Shown: positions 1 through 8,383 of the stretch, piece by piece | Position numbering within the stretch: position 1 is the first letter of the stretch | How the letters are laid out: every line of letters begins with the position of its first letter | Assembly: GCA_023459915.1 (NCBI GenBank) | Contig: JAEWSN010000024.1 | Span: forward strand, 1 to 64,000 | Direction of reading: 5' to 3' | Length of the DNA stretch: 64,000 bases | DNA from: Bacillota bacterium | GTDB taxonomy: Bacteria; Bacillota; Clostridia; DSM-8532 | The notes under the pieces: model-generated | Databases searched by the model: none | The model's input: only the letters and a program-made list of their open reading frames with translations | What the model was told of the DNA's origin: nothing | Program-made: the position numbers and the translations under genes

Positions 1-3
1 TTT

Positions 4-90
4 TGGTGCGAAAGGCGGGATTTGAACCCGCACGTACTTGCGTACACTAGAACCTGAATCTAGCGAGTCTGCCAATTCCACCACTTTCGC
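4..90 (-). tRNA. tRNA-Leu (anticodon CAG)
   Basis: Read on the minus strand it is an 87-nt class II tRNA with encoded CCA end. The acceptor arms GCGAAAG/CTTTCGC pair, the anticodon stem is CTAGA/TCTAG around the loop TTCAGGT, giving anticodon CAG, and the T arm is GCGGG-TTCAAAT-CCCGC. A long variable arm (GTAC-GCAA-GTAC) and the GGTGGAATTGGCAGAC D-region are typical of leucine tRNAs. It decodes CTG, a common codon at this GC content. Confidence 0.96.
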
Positions 91-248
91 TCGCCGCAAC
101 CGCAAGATGGATTATACACGGTTCCGGCACGCATTGCAACACCCAAATCGCAAATTTTTCCGCGACGCGGTTCGCCAAAAGCGGCTTGATGAACAGGTTC
201 CTTGTGCCGCAACGGGTTTGGCACCCTGCGACGGTGTTCGGCAGGGCG

Positions 249-1208
249 TCAGCTCCCCGCGCCTGTGATGCTGATGAACAGCTTATAGAAAAGATTGGTT
301 TCCTTGAACATGGTGACGGAGATGCCATAGAACATCACCAGAAAAACGACAACCAGCAGGACATCCCCCAGCACCGCCAGCTTGCTGCCGCGCATGTTGA
401 AGCGGAACAGGGCTGCACCCGCAATGGCCAGAATGGTCATGAGCAGGAACGCGAACACCACCCCGTTGGCTGTGGCCGCACTGAAATCGAAAGGCGGCAG
501 CTTGGCCGAGTTGTACATGAGGAACCAGACCAGCAGGCCCACCAGGACAAGTCCCAGAATGATCAGGGTGGCCACCGGCAGCTTGCCCTTTGGGGAAGCG
601 TCCGGAGACTGCATGGCCGCTGTTTCCGCTTTGGCGGCTTTCTTTTTCGCGCCTTTGCCTGCAGCCGGCGGCTGTCCGTTCACGGGAGCCTGTGGCGGTG
701 CCTGTTGCCAGGACTGCGCCGGCGCCTGCTGCGGCTGGGCCCAGTTCTGCTGGGCATACGGCCCGGGTTGCGTTGGCTGCGGATAGCCCTGCTGGGACGC
801 GGCGGGCTGGGCATACGGGGGTTGCGCCGGATCCGGCGGCGGGGCCGGCATGGTGTATTGGAAGGATTGGGCCGGGTCTGCGGGTTTGGACGCCGCCGCG
901 GTCGCGAATGGATCGAAGGAGGCGGTGGCGGAACCGACATCAGACATGGGCGGTGGTGCGGAGACGGACGTGACCGCCGCGGATGGCGTTGCGGCCGCCG
1001 TGGAGGGTGCCGGTGCTTCCACAGCCTTTGTTGGAGCAGGCTCCGCCTGCCCGATTTCCTGCTTTGCCGGCTCAGCCGTTGTGTCAGGGTTGTCCGAGCC
1101 ATTGGCTTCCTGGGAAACCGCCGGCTGCCTGGTGCCGCATTCCGGGCAGAACATGGCGTCTTCCGGCAGTTCCGCGCCACACTGGATACATTTCTTCTCT
1201 GCTGACAT
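249..1208 (-). CDS. zinc-ribbon, Pro/Gln-rich membrane protein of unknown function
   Basis: 319 aa starting at MSAEKKC, chosen because GGAGG lies 8 nt before the ATG; a longer frame upstream has no ribosome site. Residues about 5-25 form a zinc ribbon (CIQCG...CPECG). A long Ala/Pro/Gln-rich, probably disordered linker follows (about 30-190), and the C-terminal 110 residues hold three to four hydrophobic helices. The layout (cytosolic zinc ribbon, linker, membrane domain) is common among Firmicute zinc-ribbon proteins without known function. It is transcribed away from oppA; the 426-bp gap between them carries the opp promoter. The downstream gap to the tRNA (91-248) shows no recognisable gene. 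Confidence 0.85.
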   Translation of the reverse strand: MSAEKKCIQCGAELPEDAMFCPECGTRQPAVSQEANGSDNPDTTAEPAKQEIGQAEPAPTKAVEAPAPSTAAATPSAAVTSVSAPPPMSDVGSATASFDPFATAAASKPADPAQSFQYTMPAPPPDPAQPPYAQPAASQQGYPQPTQPGPYAQQNWAQPQQAPAQSWQQAPPQAPVNGQPPAAGKGAKKKAAKAETAAMQSPDASPKGKLPVATLIILGLVLVGLLVWFLMYNSAKLPPFDFSAATANGVVFAFLLMTILAIAGAALFRFNMRGSKLAVLGDVLLVVVFLVMFYGISVTMFKETNLFYKLFISITGAGS

Positions 1209-1545
1209 GGGGATCCCTCCATGTTCTCGATGTGCGGGTGAATCCGTTGCAAAGCCGTTTTTCAGGATTAGGTGCAGATTGTTGACGCATCCCGCCGGTT
1301 CCATCGTACCACTCGGCCTGAAACGAATCAACTCTGTCAGGATGTGGCAATTCGACAGTTCCCTCCAAAACCGGGTGAAAAGGAGCCTGACACACTGGTG
1401 AAACATCTTTTGATGACCTGTTTCGCGCAACGGTCAACTTTTCCCCATTTTCGCGGACAAATTGAAAAATTGCTCAAACGCTTGCACAAGAACCGCTCCA
1501 ACTGTCACATCCCGCATCTTTTCCGGAAATTGGCCCTTGCGCGTT

Positions 1546-1574
1546 TGGACAAAACGGCATATAACAATTATAAT
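1546..1574 (+). promoter_or_regulatory. sigma-A-type promoter of the opp operon
   Basis: -35 TGGACA (1546-1551), 17-bp spacer, -10 TATAAT (1569-1574). The predicted start near 1581 gives a leader of about 55 nt ending at AGGAGG before oppA. The rest of the 1209-1635 gap shows no gene or other structure I can name. Confidence 0.7.
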
Positions 1575-1635
1575 GATTGTGTGTGTGCGGGAGACAAAGA
1601 TGCACCGCACAGAATCACCTACAGGAGGAGAAACC

Positions 1636-3240
1636 ATGCTAAAAAGAACGCTTGCACTGGTCCTGACAGTACTCGTTCTGGCAACATCCTTCGCGGGCTG
1701 CGGTACCACCGCTGGCGGCGCGAAGGGCGGAACCCTGAACATCAACCTCGGCGGTGAGCCCCCGGAAATGGATCCGCAGCTCTCCACCGACACCAACTCT
1801 TTCATGTTGCTCAACGCAATCATGGAAGGCCTTGTCCGTTATGACAAGGACGGCGGCATCATGGCCGGCGCGGCCGACAAGTGGGAAGTTTCCGCTGACG
1901 GTCTCACCTACACCTTCACCATCCGCAAGAACAACAAGTGGAGCAATGGCGACCCTGTGACCGCCGAAGACTTTGTGTTCGGCCTGCAGCGCGCCCTTGA
2001 TCCGGCCACGGCTTCCCAGTATGCGTACATCCTGTACGACATCAAGAATGCCATGGGCGTCAACGACGGCTCCATGTCCATCGACCAGCTCGGTGTCCGC
2101 TCGGACGGCGACAAGGTCATCATCGAAGTGGAACGCCCCACCCCCTACTTCCTCTCCATCATGGCGTTCGGCACTTCCATGCCCGCCAACAAGAAGTTCT
2201 TCGAGGAGAACAAGGAGAACTACGGTGCGGAAGCATCCTCCCTGCTGTACAACGGTCCCTTCGTCATGAAGGAATGGGTACATGAGGATCACATCCTGCT
2301 CGAGAAGAACCCCAACTACTGGAACAAGAACGCCATCGCGCTCGACCAGATCATGGTGTATATGATCGCCGACTCCGCCACCTCCAAGGTGAAGTTCTTC
2401 AACAAGGAACTTGACATCACCGGTGTGGCCGGCGTCGATTACGCCGAGTTCGAATCCAAGGGCTACACGCTCATGGACTACCCGGACGGCGCCACCTTCT
2501 ACCTCGAGTTCAACACCACCGACCCGCTCATGAGCAACAAGAAAATCCGTCAGGCTTTCTCTTTCGCGCTCGATCGCGGCGCCTACATCTCCCAGGTCAT
2601 GAAGGACCGCAGCGCCCCCGCGCTGGCCTATGTCAACCCCACCATGCCCGGCAAGGAGAAATCCTTCCGCGAGGAACTGGGCGATCTCATCAAGGACAAC
2701 GCGCCTGAAGAAGCCAAGAAGCTGCTCGACGAAGGCCTGGCCGAAGTCGGCGTGGCGCTGGCTGATGCCAAGTTCTCCATGATTCTTGATGAAAGCGACC
2801 TCAACAAGACCCGTGGTGCCGCGCTGCAGGATATGTGGAAGAAGAACCTCGGCATCGATGTCACCATCGAGCTGATGCCCTTCAAATCCCGTCTGCAGAA
2901 AATGACCGACAAGGACTTCCAGGTGGTTTTCGCCGGCTGGGGCCCCGACTACAACGATCCGATGACCTTCCTCGACGTCTTCCTCTCCGGTGGCGGCAAC
3001 AACCACACCTACTACGCCAGCGAGACGTTCGACAAGCTCATCAATGATGCCAAGGTCGAAGTGGACGAAGGCAAGCGTATGGACATGCTGTATGAGGCGG
3101 AGAAGATTCTCCTCGAAGACATGCCCATCGCGCCGGTGTACTTCCGTCAACGTACCTGGACCCACCAGGAAGGCATCGAAGGCATCGTCCGTCGTGCCAT
3201 CGGTGGTGACCCGGACCTCTACTGGACTTCCAAGAAATAA
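1636..3240 (+). CDS. oppA: oligopeptide ABC transporter substrate-binding lipoprotein
   Basis: 534 aa, start fixed by AGGAGG at 1623-1628. The N-terminus is a lipoprotein signal (MLKRTLALVLTVLVLA then lipobox FAGC), so the mature protein would be anchored to the outer face of the membrane through that Cys. The body matches the SBP_bac_5/OppA family: GGEPPEMDPQ near the N-terminus, LSADGLTYTFTIR-like segment, NPNYWNK and AFSFALDR. It captures peptides for the OppBCDF translocator encoded just downstream. Specificity within the peptide/nickel family cannot be read from sequence, but the full oppABCDF order supports peptides. Confidence 0.93.
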   Translation: MLKRTLALVLTVLVLATSFAGCGTTAGGAKGGTLNINLGGEPPEMDPQLSTDTNSFMLLNAIMEGLVRYDKDGGIMAGAADKWEVSADGLTYTFTIRKNNKWSNGDPVTAEDFVFGLQRALDPATASQYAYILYDIKNAMGVNDGSMSIDQLGVRSDGDKVIIEVERPTPYFLSIMAFGTSMPANKKFFEENKENYGAEASSLLYNGPFVMKEWVHEDHILLEKNPNYWNKNAIALDQIMVYMIADSATSKVKFFNKELDITGVAGVDYAEFESKGYTLMDYPDGATFYLEFNTTDPLMSNKKIRQAFSFALDRGAYISQVMKDRSAPALAYVNPTMPGKEKSFREELGDLIKDNAPEEAKKLLDEGLAEVGVALADAKFSMILDESDLNKTRGAALQDMWKKNLGIDVTIELMPFKSRLQKMTDKDFQVVFAGWGPDYNDPMTFLDVFLSGGGNNHTYYASETFDKLINDAKVEVDEGKRMDMLYEAEKILLEDMPIAPVYFRQRTWTHQEGIEGIVRRAIGGDPDLYWTSKK

Positions 3241-3279
3241 TCATCCTGTCCTTTTCCAAGCGAAACGGCACGGGAAGAA

Positions 3280-3310
3280 GGGAGAGCATGCGCGGCGCGC
3301 ATGCTCTCCC
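3280..3310 (+). promoter_or_regulatory. intercistronic hairpin between oppA and oppB
   Basis: Perfect 14-bp stem (GGGAGAGCATGCGC with its complement) around a GGC loop, without a following T-run. In ABC operons such a structure commonly protects the upstream binding-protein mRNA or reduces read-through, so that the binding protein is made in excess over the permeases; that role is inferred here. Confidence 0.6.
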
Positions 3311-3339
3311 GGTTTCCGTGTATAGGGGGGAGCTCACAC

Positions 3340-4314
3340 GTGCAATTAGCCGGTTATGTTGTCAGGAGATTGGCCATCTCCCTGTTGACCATCTTCATCG
3401 TCATCACGGCCACCTTTTTTCTGATGAATCTGATGCCCGGGGATCCGTTCATCGGCAACAAAGCCATTCCCGAGGCCATCAAGGAAAACCTGTACAAAAA
3501 GTATGGGTTGGACAAGCCGCTCATGGAACGCTATGTCATCCATCTTAAGAATACGTTCTCCGGCGATCTCGGCATGTCCATGTTTTACAAGAACCGCAAG
3601 GTGGTCGACATCATCAAGCAGAGTTTCCCTGTCTCCGCAGACCTGGGTATCCGCGCCTTGATATTCGGAACCATCGCCGGGGTATTCCTCGGGGTGGTGG
3701 CCGCCTTGAACCACAACCGAACGTGGGACAGTGTGTCGATGATCATCGCCATCATCGGGGTCTCCCTGCCCTCGTTCATCATTGGCGCCCTGCTTCAATG
3801 GGCCATCGGTCTGCAGCTCAACCAGTTGTGGAAGACCATTGTGGGCGATCAATACGCCATGCTCATCCCCACAACGGGCTGGGCCAGTTTTGGTGCCAAG
3901 CTGATGCCGCCTTTCGCGCTGGGTATTTCCGCCCTGGCCAGCATCGCGCGCTACATGCGCACCAGCATGCTCGACGTGCTGAACCAGGATTACATCAAAA
4001 CCGCGAAAGCCAAAGGATTGACAAAAACACAGGTCACTGTTCGCCATACCATCCGCAATGCCATCCTGCCGGTCGTCACCATCCTCGGTCCCATGACGGC
4101 CGCCGTCCTGACTGGTTCCTTCGTCATTGAACTGATTTTTGCCATACCCGGTCTGGGCAAGTTCTTTATCAACAGCATCAACCAACAGGACTACACGATG
4201 ATCATGGGACTCACCCTGTTCTACTCCACCTTCCTGATTTTCATGAACTTTGTCGTGGACATCCTATATGGCATTGTCGATCCCAGAATCCGTCTGGCAA
4301 AGGGGAAAGCATAA
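3340..4314 (+). CDS. oppB: peptide ABC transporter permease OppB
   Basis: 324 aa from a GTG start at 3340, preceded by GGGGGGAG; an in-frame ATG at 3301 lies inside the intercistronic hairpin and is less likely. It is an integral membrane protein of the DppB/OppB family: first helix RRLAISLLTIFIVITATFFLMNLMPGDPF, about six helices in all, and the EAA-type cytoplasmic loop around ARYMRTSMLDVLNQDYIKTAKAKG that contacts the OppDF ATPases. It is followed after one base by oppC. Confidence 0.93.
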   Translation: MQLAGYVVRRLAISLLTIFIVITATFFLMNLMPGDPFIGNKAIPEAIKENLYKKYGLDKPLMERYVIHLKNTFSGDLGMSMFYKNRKVVDIIKQSFPVSADLGIRALIFGTIAGVFLGVVAALNHNRTWDSVSMIIAIIGVSLPSFIIGALLQWAIGLQLNQLWKTIVGDQYAMLIPTTGWASFGAKLMPPFALGISALASIARYMRTSMLDVLNQDYIKTAKAKGLTKTQVTVRHTIRNAILPVVTILGPMTAAVLTGSFVIELIFAIPGLGKFFINSINQQDYTMIMGLTLFYSTFLIFMNFVVDILYGIVDPRIRLAKGKA

Positions 4315-4315
4315 C

Positions 4316-5230
4316 ATGAGCAGCATACCGAAGGAAAAATTCGCGCCGGTGCCCAAGGATATCGCATCGGCCCAAAAAATCCTGCGCCCCAGCCTGTCCT
4401 ACTGGCAGGACGCGTGGCGTCGGCTCAAACTCAACAAAACAGCCATGTTCAGCATGTATTTTGTCGTTTTCATGGCAATTGTGGCCATTGTTGGCCCCAT
4501 GCTGTTTCCGGATTACCGCACCAACTACCTCGACCGCACCTATCTGCCGCCGAATGCGGAAAACTGGTTCGGCACCGATGAGCTGGGGCGCGATCTGTTT
4601 ACCCGCGTCATCCGTGGCACCCGCATCTCCCTGTTCATCGGACTCACGGCCTCGCTTATCACAACGGCGTTCGGCGTGGTGTACGGCGGTATCTCAGGGT
4701 ATTTCGGCGGCTGGCTCGATGACGCCATGATGCGCTTCATCGACATCATCTCCACCATTCCGGACATGATCATCCTCATTCTGTTGCTGGTCGTCCTGGA
4801 ACGGAGTGTCCCCACCCTCATTCTCGCGCTCAGTCTCACCTCATGGTCCGGCATGGCGCGTATTGTCCGGGGACAGATTCTACAGATCAAGGAACAGGAT
4901 TATGTGCTGGTGGCCCGCACCCAGGGTGCCTCCGCCACGCGCATCATCATGAAGCATCTCATCCCCAACGCGTTGGGCCCCATCATCGTCCGCCTCACCA
5001 TGGCGGTTCCCGGCTTCATCTTCTCCGAAGCCTTCCTCAGCTTCATCGGACTGGGCGTCCAGATTCCGGAAGCCAGCTGGGGCAACCTGGGACAGACCGG
5101 CGTGCAGAATTTCCAGACCTATCCCCACATGTTGATTTTCCCGGCGCTGTTCCTGTGCATCACCACGCTGGCGCTCAACCTGTTTGGCGACGGTCTGCGT
5201 GACGCCCTCGATCCCAAAATGAGAAAGTGA
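4316..5230 (+). CDS. oppC: peptide ABC transporter permease OppC
   Basis: 304 aa. The ATG at 4316 follows AAAGGGGAAAGC and comes one base after the oppB stop, so translation is probably coupled. The cytosolic N-terminus (about 45 aa, the OppC_N type) precedes a first membrane helix. It has the family landmarks GTDELGRDLFTRVIRGTRISL and an EAA loop near VRGQILQIKEQDYVLVARTQGAS, ending GDGLRDALDPKMRK. Pairs with OppB to form the membrane channel. Confidence 0.93.
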   Translation: MSSIPKEKFAPVPKDIASAQKILRPSLSYWQDAWRRLKLNKTAMFSMYFVVFMAIVAIVGPMLFPDYRTNYLDRTYLPPNAENWFGTDELGRDLFTRVIRGTRISLFIGLTASLITTAFGVVYGGISGYFGGWLDDAMMRFIDIISTIPDMIILILLLVVLERSVPTLILALSLTSWSGMARIVRGQILQIKEQDYVLVARTQGASATRIIMKHLIPNALGPIIVRLTMAVPGFIFSEAFLSFIGLGVQIPEASWGNLGQTGVQNFQTYPHMLIFPALFLCITTLALNLFGDGLRDALDPKMRK

Positions 5231-5240
5231 GACAAACGCC

Positions 5241-6236
5241 ATGTTGTTGGACATCCAGAATCTACATGTATCCTTTTACACCTACGCCGGCGAAGTCCAG
5301 GCTGTGCGCGGCGTGTCCTACAAGCTCGACAGGGGCGAGGTGCTCGCGGTCGTCGGTGAATCCGGCTGCGGCAAGTCTGTGATGTCCCAAAGCATCATGG
5401 GCCTGCTTCCTCCCTACACCGGCAAGGTGAAGGAAGGTGCCATCTTCCTCAACGACCGGGATGTCACCAAGCTCACCGACAAGGAAATGGAAAAAGTGCG
5501 CGGATACGAGGTGGGCATGATCTTCCAGGATCCCATGACCACCCTCAATCCCACCATGGCGGTTGGCAAGCAGATTGCCGAGGGCATTGTGAAGCATCAA
5601 AAGCTGGGCAAGAAAGAAGCCTTTGAAAAGGCTGTGGAAATGCTCAAGCTGGTGGAAATCCCCAACGCCCGTGAACGCGCGCACCAGTACCCGCACGAGT
5701 TCTCCGGCGGCATGCGTCAGCGGGCCATGATCGCGGTCGCGCTGGCCTGCAACCCCGGACTGTTGATCGCGGACGAGCCGACCACCGCGCTCGATGTGAC
5801 CATCCAGGCGCAGGTGCTCGATCTCATGAAAAACATCCGCGAAAAAACCAACGCCGCCATCATGATCATCACGCATGATCTCGGCGTGGTGGCCAACATG
5901 GCCGAACGCGTGCTCGTCATGTATGCCGGCCGAATTGTGGAGTCCGGCACCCTGGACGACATCTATTACCGGTCCGAGCATCCCTACACCTGGGGCCTGT
6001 TGCGGTCCATCCCCCGGCTGGATCAGGACAAGGAGGTCAAGCTGGCCTCCATCGATGGCACGCCTCCGGATCTGTTCAAGCCGCCCGCCGGCTGTCCGTT
6101 CGCCGATCGCTGTGATTACGCCATGCAAATCTGCAGGGAGGAACCGCCACAAACCATTGAAGTGGCTCCGGGACATGCTTGCAGCTGCTGGCTGAAGCAT
6201 CCGGACGCGCCGAAGGTGGAACGCCCGGTGCTATGA
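5241..6236 (+). CDS. oppD: peptide ABC transporter ATPase OppD
   Basis: 331 aa. Walker A GESGCGKS at residues 39-46, Q-loop [13 protein letters not shown] signature FSGGMRQR, Walker [13 protein letters not shown] and the switch His in ITHDLGVV. The C-terminal oligopeptide-type extension carries the conserved cysteines ([14 protein letters not shown]). Energises the OppBC channel together with OppF. It starts 10 nt after oppC; the stop overlaps a potential ATGA start, but the next gene is better started further on. Confidence 0.94.
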   Translation: MLLDIQNLHVSFYTYAGEVQAVRGVSYKLDRGEVLAVVGESGCGKSVMSQSIMGLLPPYTGKVKEGAIFLNDRDVTKLTDKEMEKVRGYEVGMIFQDPMTTLNPTMAVGKQIAEGIVKHQKLGKKEAFEKAVEMLKLVEIPNARERAHQYPHEFSGGMRQRAMIAVALACNPGLLIADEPTTALDVTIQAQVLDLMKNIREKTNAAIMIITHDLGVVANMAERVLVMYAGRIVESGTLDDIYYRSEHPYTWGLLRSIPRLDQDKEVKLASIDGTPPDLFKPPAGCPFADRCDYAMQICREEPPQTIEVAPGHACSCWLKHPDAPKVERPVL

Positions 6237-6253
6237 CAAGGGAGGAAGGACAG

Positions 6254-7216
6254 ATGTCCGATATCATTGAAATCAAAGATTTGAAGAAATATTTTACCGT
6301 CAGTGGCGGGCGTCAGCTCAAAGCCATCGACGGCATCTCCTTCTCCATCAAAAAGGGAGAGACCTTTGGTCTGGTGGGTGAATCCGGATGTGGCAAAACG
6401 ACGACAGGTCGTGTCCTTGTCCGTCTGTACGATCCCACCGGCGGCAAGGTCATCGTGGACGGCGTGGACATTTTTTCACTCGAAGGCGCGGAATCAAAAG
6501 CCTTCACCCGCAAGGTGCAGATGATCTTCCAGGATCCATACGCCTCGCTCAACCCGCGCCGCACGGTTCAGGATTCCATTGCCGAAGGCATGGACATCCA
6601 TGGTCTGTATCAGGGTGAGGAACGGCTCCCCCGCATCTATGAACTCCTGGAGCTGGTGGGCCTGTCCAAAGAGCATGCCGGCCGCTTCCCCCACGAATTC
6701 TCCGGCGGACAGCGCCAGCGCATCGGCATCGCCCGCGCCCTGGCCTGCGATCCGAAAATCATCGTGTGCGACGAGCCCATTTCGGCGCTCGACGTGTCCA
6801 TCCAGGCACAGATCGTCAACCTGCTGATGAACCTGCAGAAGGAGCTCGGCCTCACCCTGCTGTTCATCGCGCACGATCTCTCGATGGTCAAGTACATCTC
6901 CGACCGCGTGGGCGTCATGTATCTGGGCTCCCTCGCCGAAATCGCGGATGCCAACGTGCTCTACGACGAGCCGCTTCACCCCTACACCATTTCCCTGCTG
7001 TCCGCCATTCCCATTCCGGATCCGGAAGTGGAACGCAGCCGTCAGCGGATTGTGCTCAAGGGCGAGGTGCCCAGCCCCATCAACTCCCCCAGCGGATGCA
7101 AATTCTTCCCCCGCTGCCCCCGGGCCATCGACAAGTGCAAGCTGGAACGGCCGGCGCTCATTGAGGTCAAGCCCAACCATTACTGTGCCTGCCATTTGGT
7201 ACCCAAGCAATTCTGA
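6254..7216 (+). CDS. oppF: peptide ABC transporter ATPase OppF
   Basis: 320 aa beginning MSDIIEIKDLKKYF. The start at 6254 is chosen because GGAGGA lies 8 nt upstream; ATG at 6233 overlapping the oppD stop has no comparable site. Walker A GESGCGKT, FQDPYASLNPR, signature FSGGQRQRIGIARALA, Walker B IIVCDEPISALD, and a Cys-rich C-terminus (CKFFPRCPRAIDKC). Last gene of the operon. Its stop codon lies within the first copy of a 27-bp tandem repeat. Confidence 0.94.
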   Translation: MSDIIEIKDLKKYFTVSGGRQLKAIDGISFSIKKGETFGLVGESGCGKTTTGRVLVRLYDPTGGKVIVDGVDIFSLEGAESKAFTRKVQMIFQDPYASLNPRRTVQDSIAEGMDIHGLYQGEERLPRIYELLELVGLSKEHAGRFPHEFSGGQRQRIGIARALACDPKIIVCDEPISALDVSIQAQIVNLLMNLQKELGLTLLFIAHDLSMVKYISDRVGVMYLGSLAEIADANVLYDEPLHPYTISLLSAIPIPDPEVERSRQRIVLKGEVPSPINSPSGCKFFPRCPRAIDKCKLERPALIEVKPNHYCACHLVPKQF

Positions 7217-7303
7217 TTGCCACCTGTGCGCAAGCAGAAATCATTGCCGCCTGTACACAGCCAGAAATCATTGCCGCCTGTACACAACCAGAAATGATTG
7301 CCG
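7213..7303. repeat. 27-bp tandem repeat, about 3.4 copies
   Basis: Units at 7213-7239, 7240-7266, 7267-7293 and a partial fourth. Copies 2 and 3 differ at one base; copy 1 is more diverged and includes the oppF stop codon. Core motif ATTGCCGCCTGTACACA. Lies between oppF and its terminator. Confidence 0.85.
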
Positions 7304-7342
7304 AAAGCAGTGCGTCGGCACCCGAACATATTTTCTGAACGC

Positions 7343-7368
7343 AAAAAGCCCGCGAAAGCGGGCTTTTT
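7343..7368. terminator. bidirectional intrinsic terminator
   Basis: AAAAAGCCCGC - GAAA - GCGGGCTTTTT. The A-run/T-run symmetry lets it serve oppF on the plus strand and the converging metallophosphoesterase gene on the minus strand. Confidence 0.9.
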
Positions 7369-7425
7369 CATGTGTTTCGGGCATCCATCCGCAGGCTGCA
7401 ACGCCACCTGAAGGCGCGTGCGGGA

Positions 7426-8343
7426 TCATTCCCGATGCAAGGTGATGACCACCACTTCCGGCGCGTTGAGCACACGGATGGGAATCACGGAATTGCCAAG
7501 ACCCCGGCTCACCACCATTTGTGTCTTTCCCTCACGAAAAATGCCCGCGTCATATTCGGGGAACCACTCCCTGGACGGCGACAGCAGGCCACCCATCCCG
7601 GGAATCCGTACCACGCCGCCATGCAGGTGCCCGCTCAACACCAGGGAGGCGCCCCACGCGGCATACCTGGGCAAATAGTCCGGGTTGTGCGCCAGCAACA
7701 GCTGAACGTCCTGGTTGGGCATGCCCAGCGCGCGGAACAGCGGGGCCGGATCCTCCTCCGCCACATGTGCCGCGGCCTTCCCCGTCTCATCCGCATATTC
7801 GTAAAGCGCGGCCGTATAGCCGGAAATCCGGATTTGACCGGTTTCACGCTGCCACTGCCAGGAATCGTTGTCCAGCACGGTGACCCCCCGTTCCGTCAGC
7901 AGCGCGCCAATGCCGTCAGGGCCATCCCGCCCCAGCCAGTCACGAATCTGCTCGTGGTTGCCCATGCAAAACAGGGTTTCGTAGGCTTGCGAAAGCTGTT
8001 CCATCAAATCAAGCGACGGGGAGATGTCCGTGTCGCCGGAAGAGACCAAATCCCCCGTCATCACCACCAAATCGGGCCGGGCGTCCGCCACCGCCGCAAG
8101 CAGCCGTTCATTGTCTTTTCCAAACCGCGCGTTGTGAAGGTCCGACAGGTGGACAATGCGCGCGCCCTCAAAGGATGCCGGAAGATTGGGCAATGTGATG
8201 TCCCATGTCGTGGTCCGGATGAACTGGTTGTCCACAAACAAGCCGATCAACAGCAAAAAGCATCCAATCAAAAGGATGTTGCCGACAAGCCCGGCTTTCT
8301 TTTTTCGACGGCCGGACTTGCCCGCAGCGCCTTTGTGGTTCAT
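7426..8343 (-). CDS. membrane-anchored metallophosphoesterase (YkuE/YaeI-like)
   Basis: 305 aa from MNHKGAAG; only weak ribosome-site matches (AAGG) precede it. A basic N-terminus is followed by one membrane helix (about residues 20-40), placing the catalytic domain outside. Calcineurin-like metal motifs are visible in order: LSDLHNARFG (D-x-H), GDLVSSGD, GNHEQ, LLAHNPDYLPRY and LSGHLHGG. Family members hydrolyse phosphodiester or lipid A-type phosphate substrates; the substrate here is unknown. Lies 40 bp downstream of the GH31-like gene in the same orientation. Confidence 0.85.
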   Translation of the reverse strand: MNHKGAAGKSGRRKKKAGLVGNILLIGCFLLLIGLFVDNQFIRTTTWDITLPNLPASFEGARIVHLSDLHNARFGKDNERLLAAVADARPDLVVMTGDLVSSGDTDISPSLDLMEQLSQAYETLFCMGNHEQIRDWLGRDGPDGIGALLTERGVTVLDNDSWQWQRETGQIRISGYTAALYEYADETGKAAAHVAEEDPAPLFRALGMPNQDVQLLLAHNPDYLPRYAAWGASLVLSGHLHGGVVRIPGMGGLLSPSREWFPEYDAGIFREGKTQMVVSRGLGNSVIPIRVLNAPEVVVITLHRE

Positions 8344-8383
8344 GTGCCTTGTTCCGCCTTCCTCTTTTGATTCATGGCACTTG

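Noticed and set aside
186..1205. Arg/Gly-rich plus-strand frame opposite the zinc-ribbon gene
   Set aside because: Composition reflects the complement of the Pro/Gln/Ala-rich linker; the minus-strand frame has a ribosome site and zinc ribbon.
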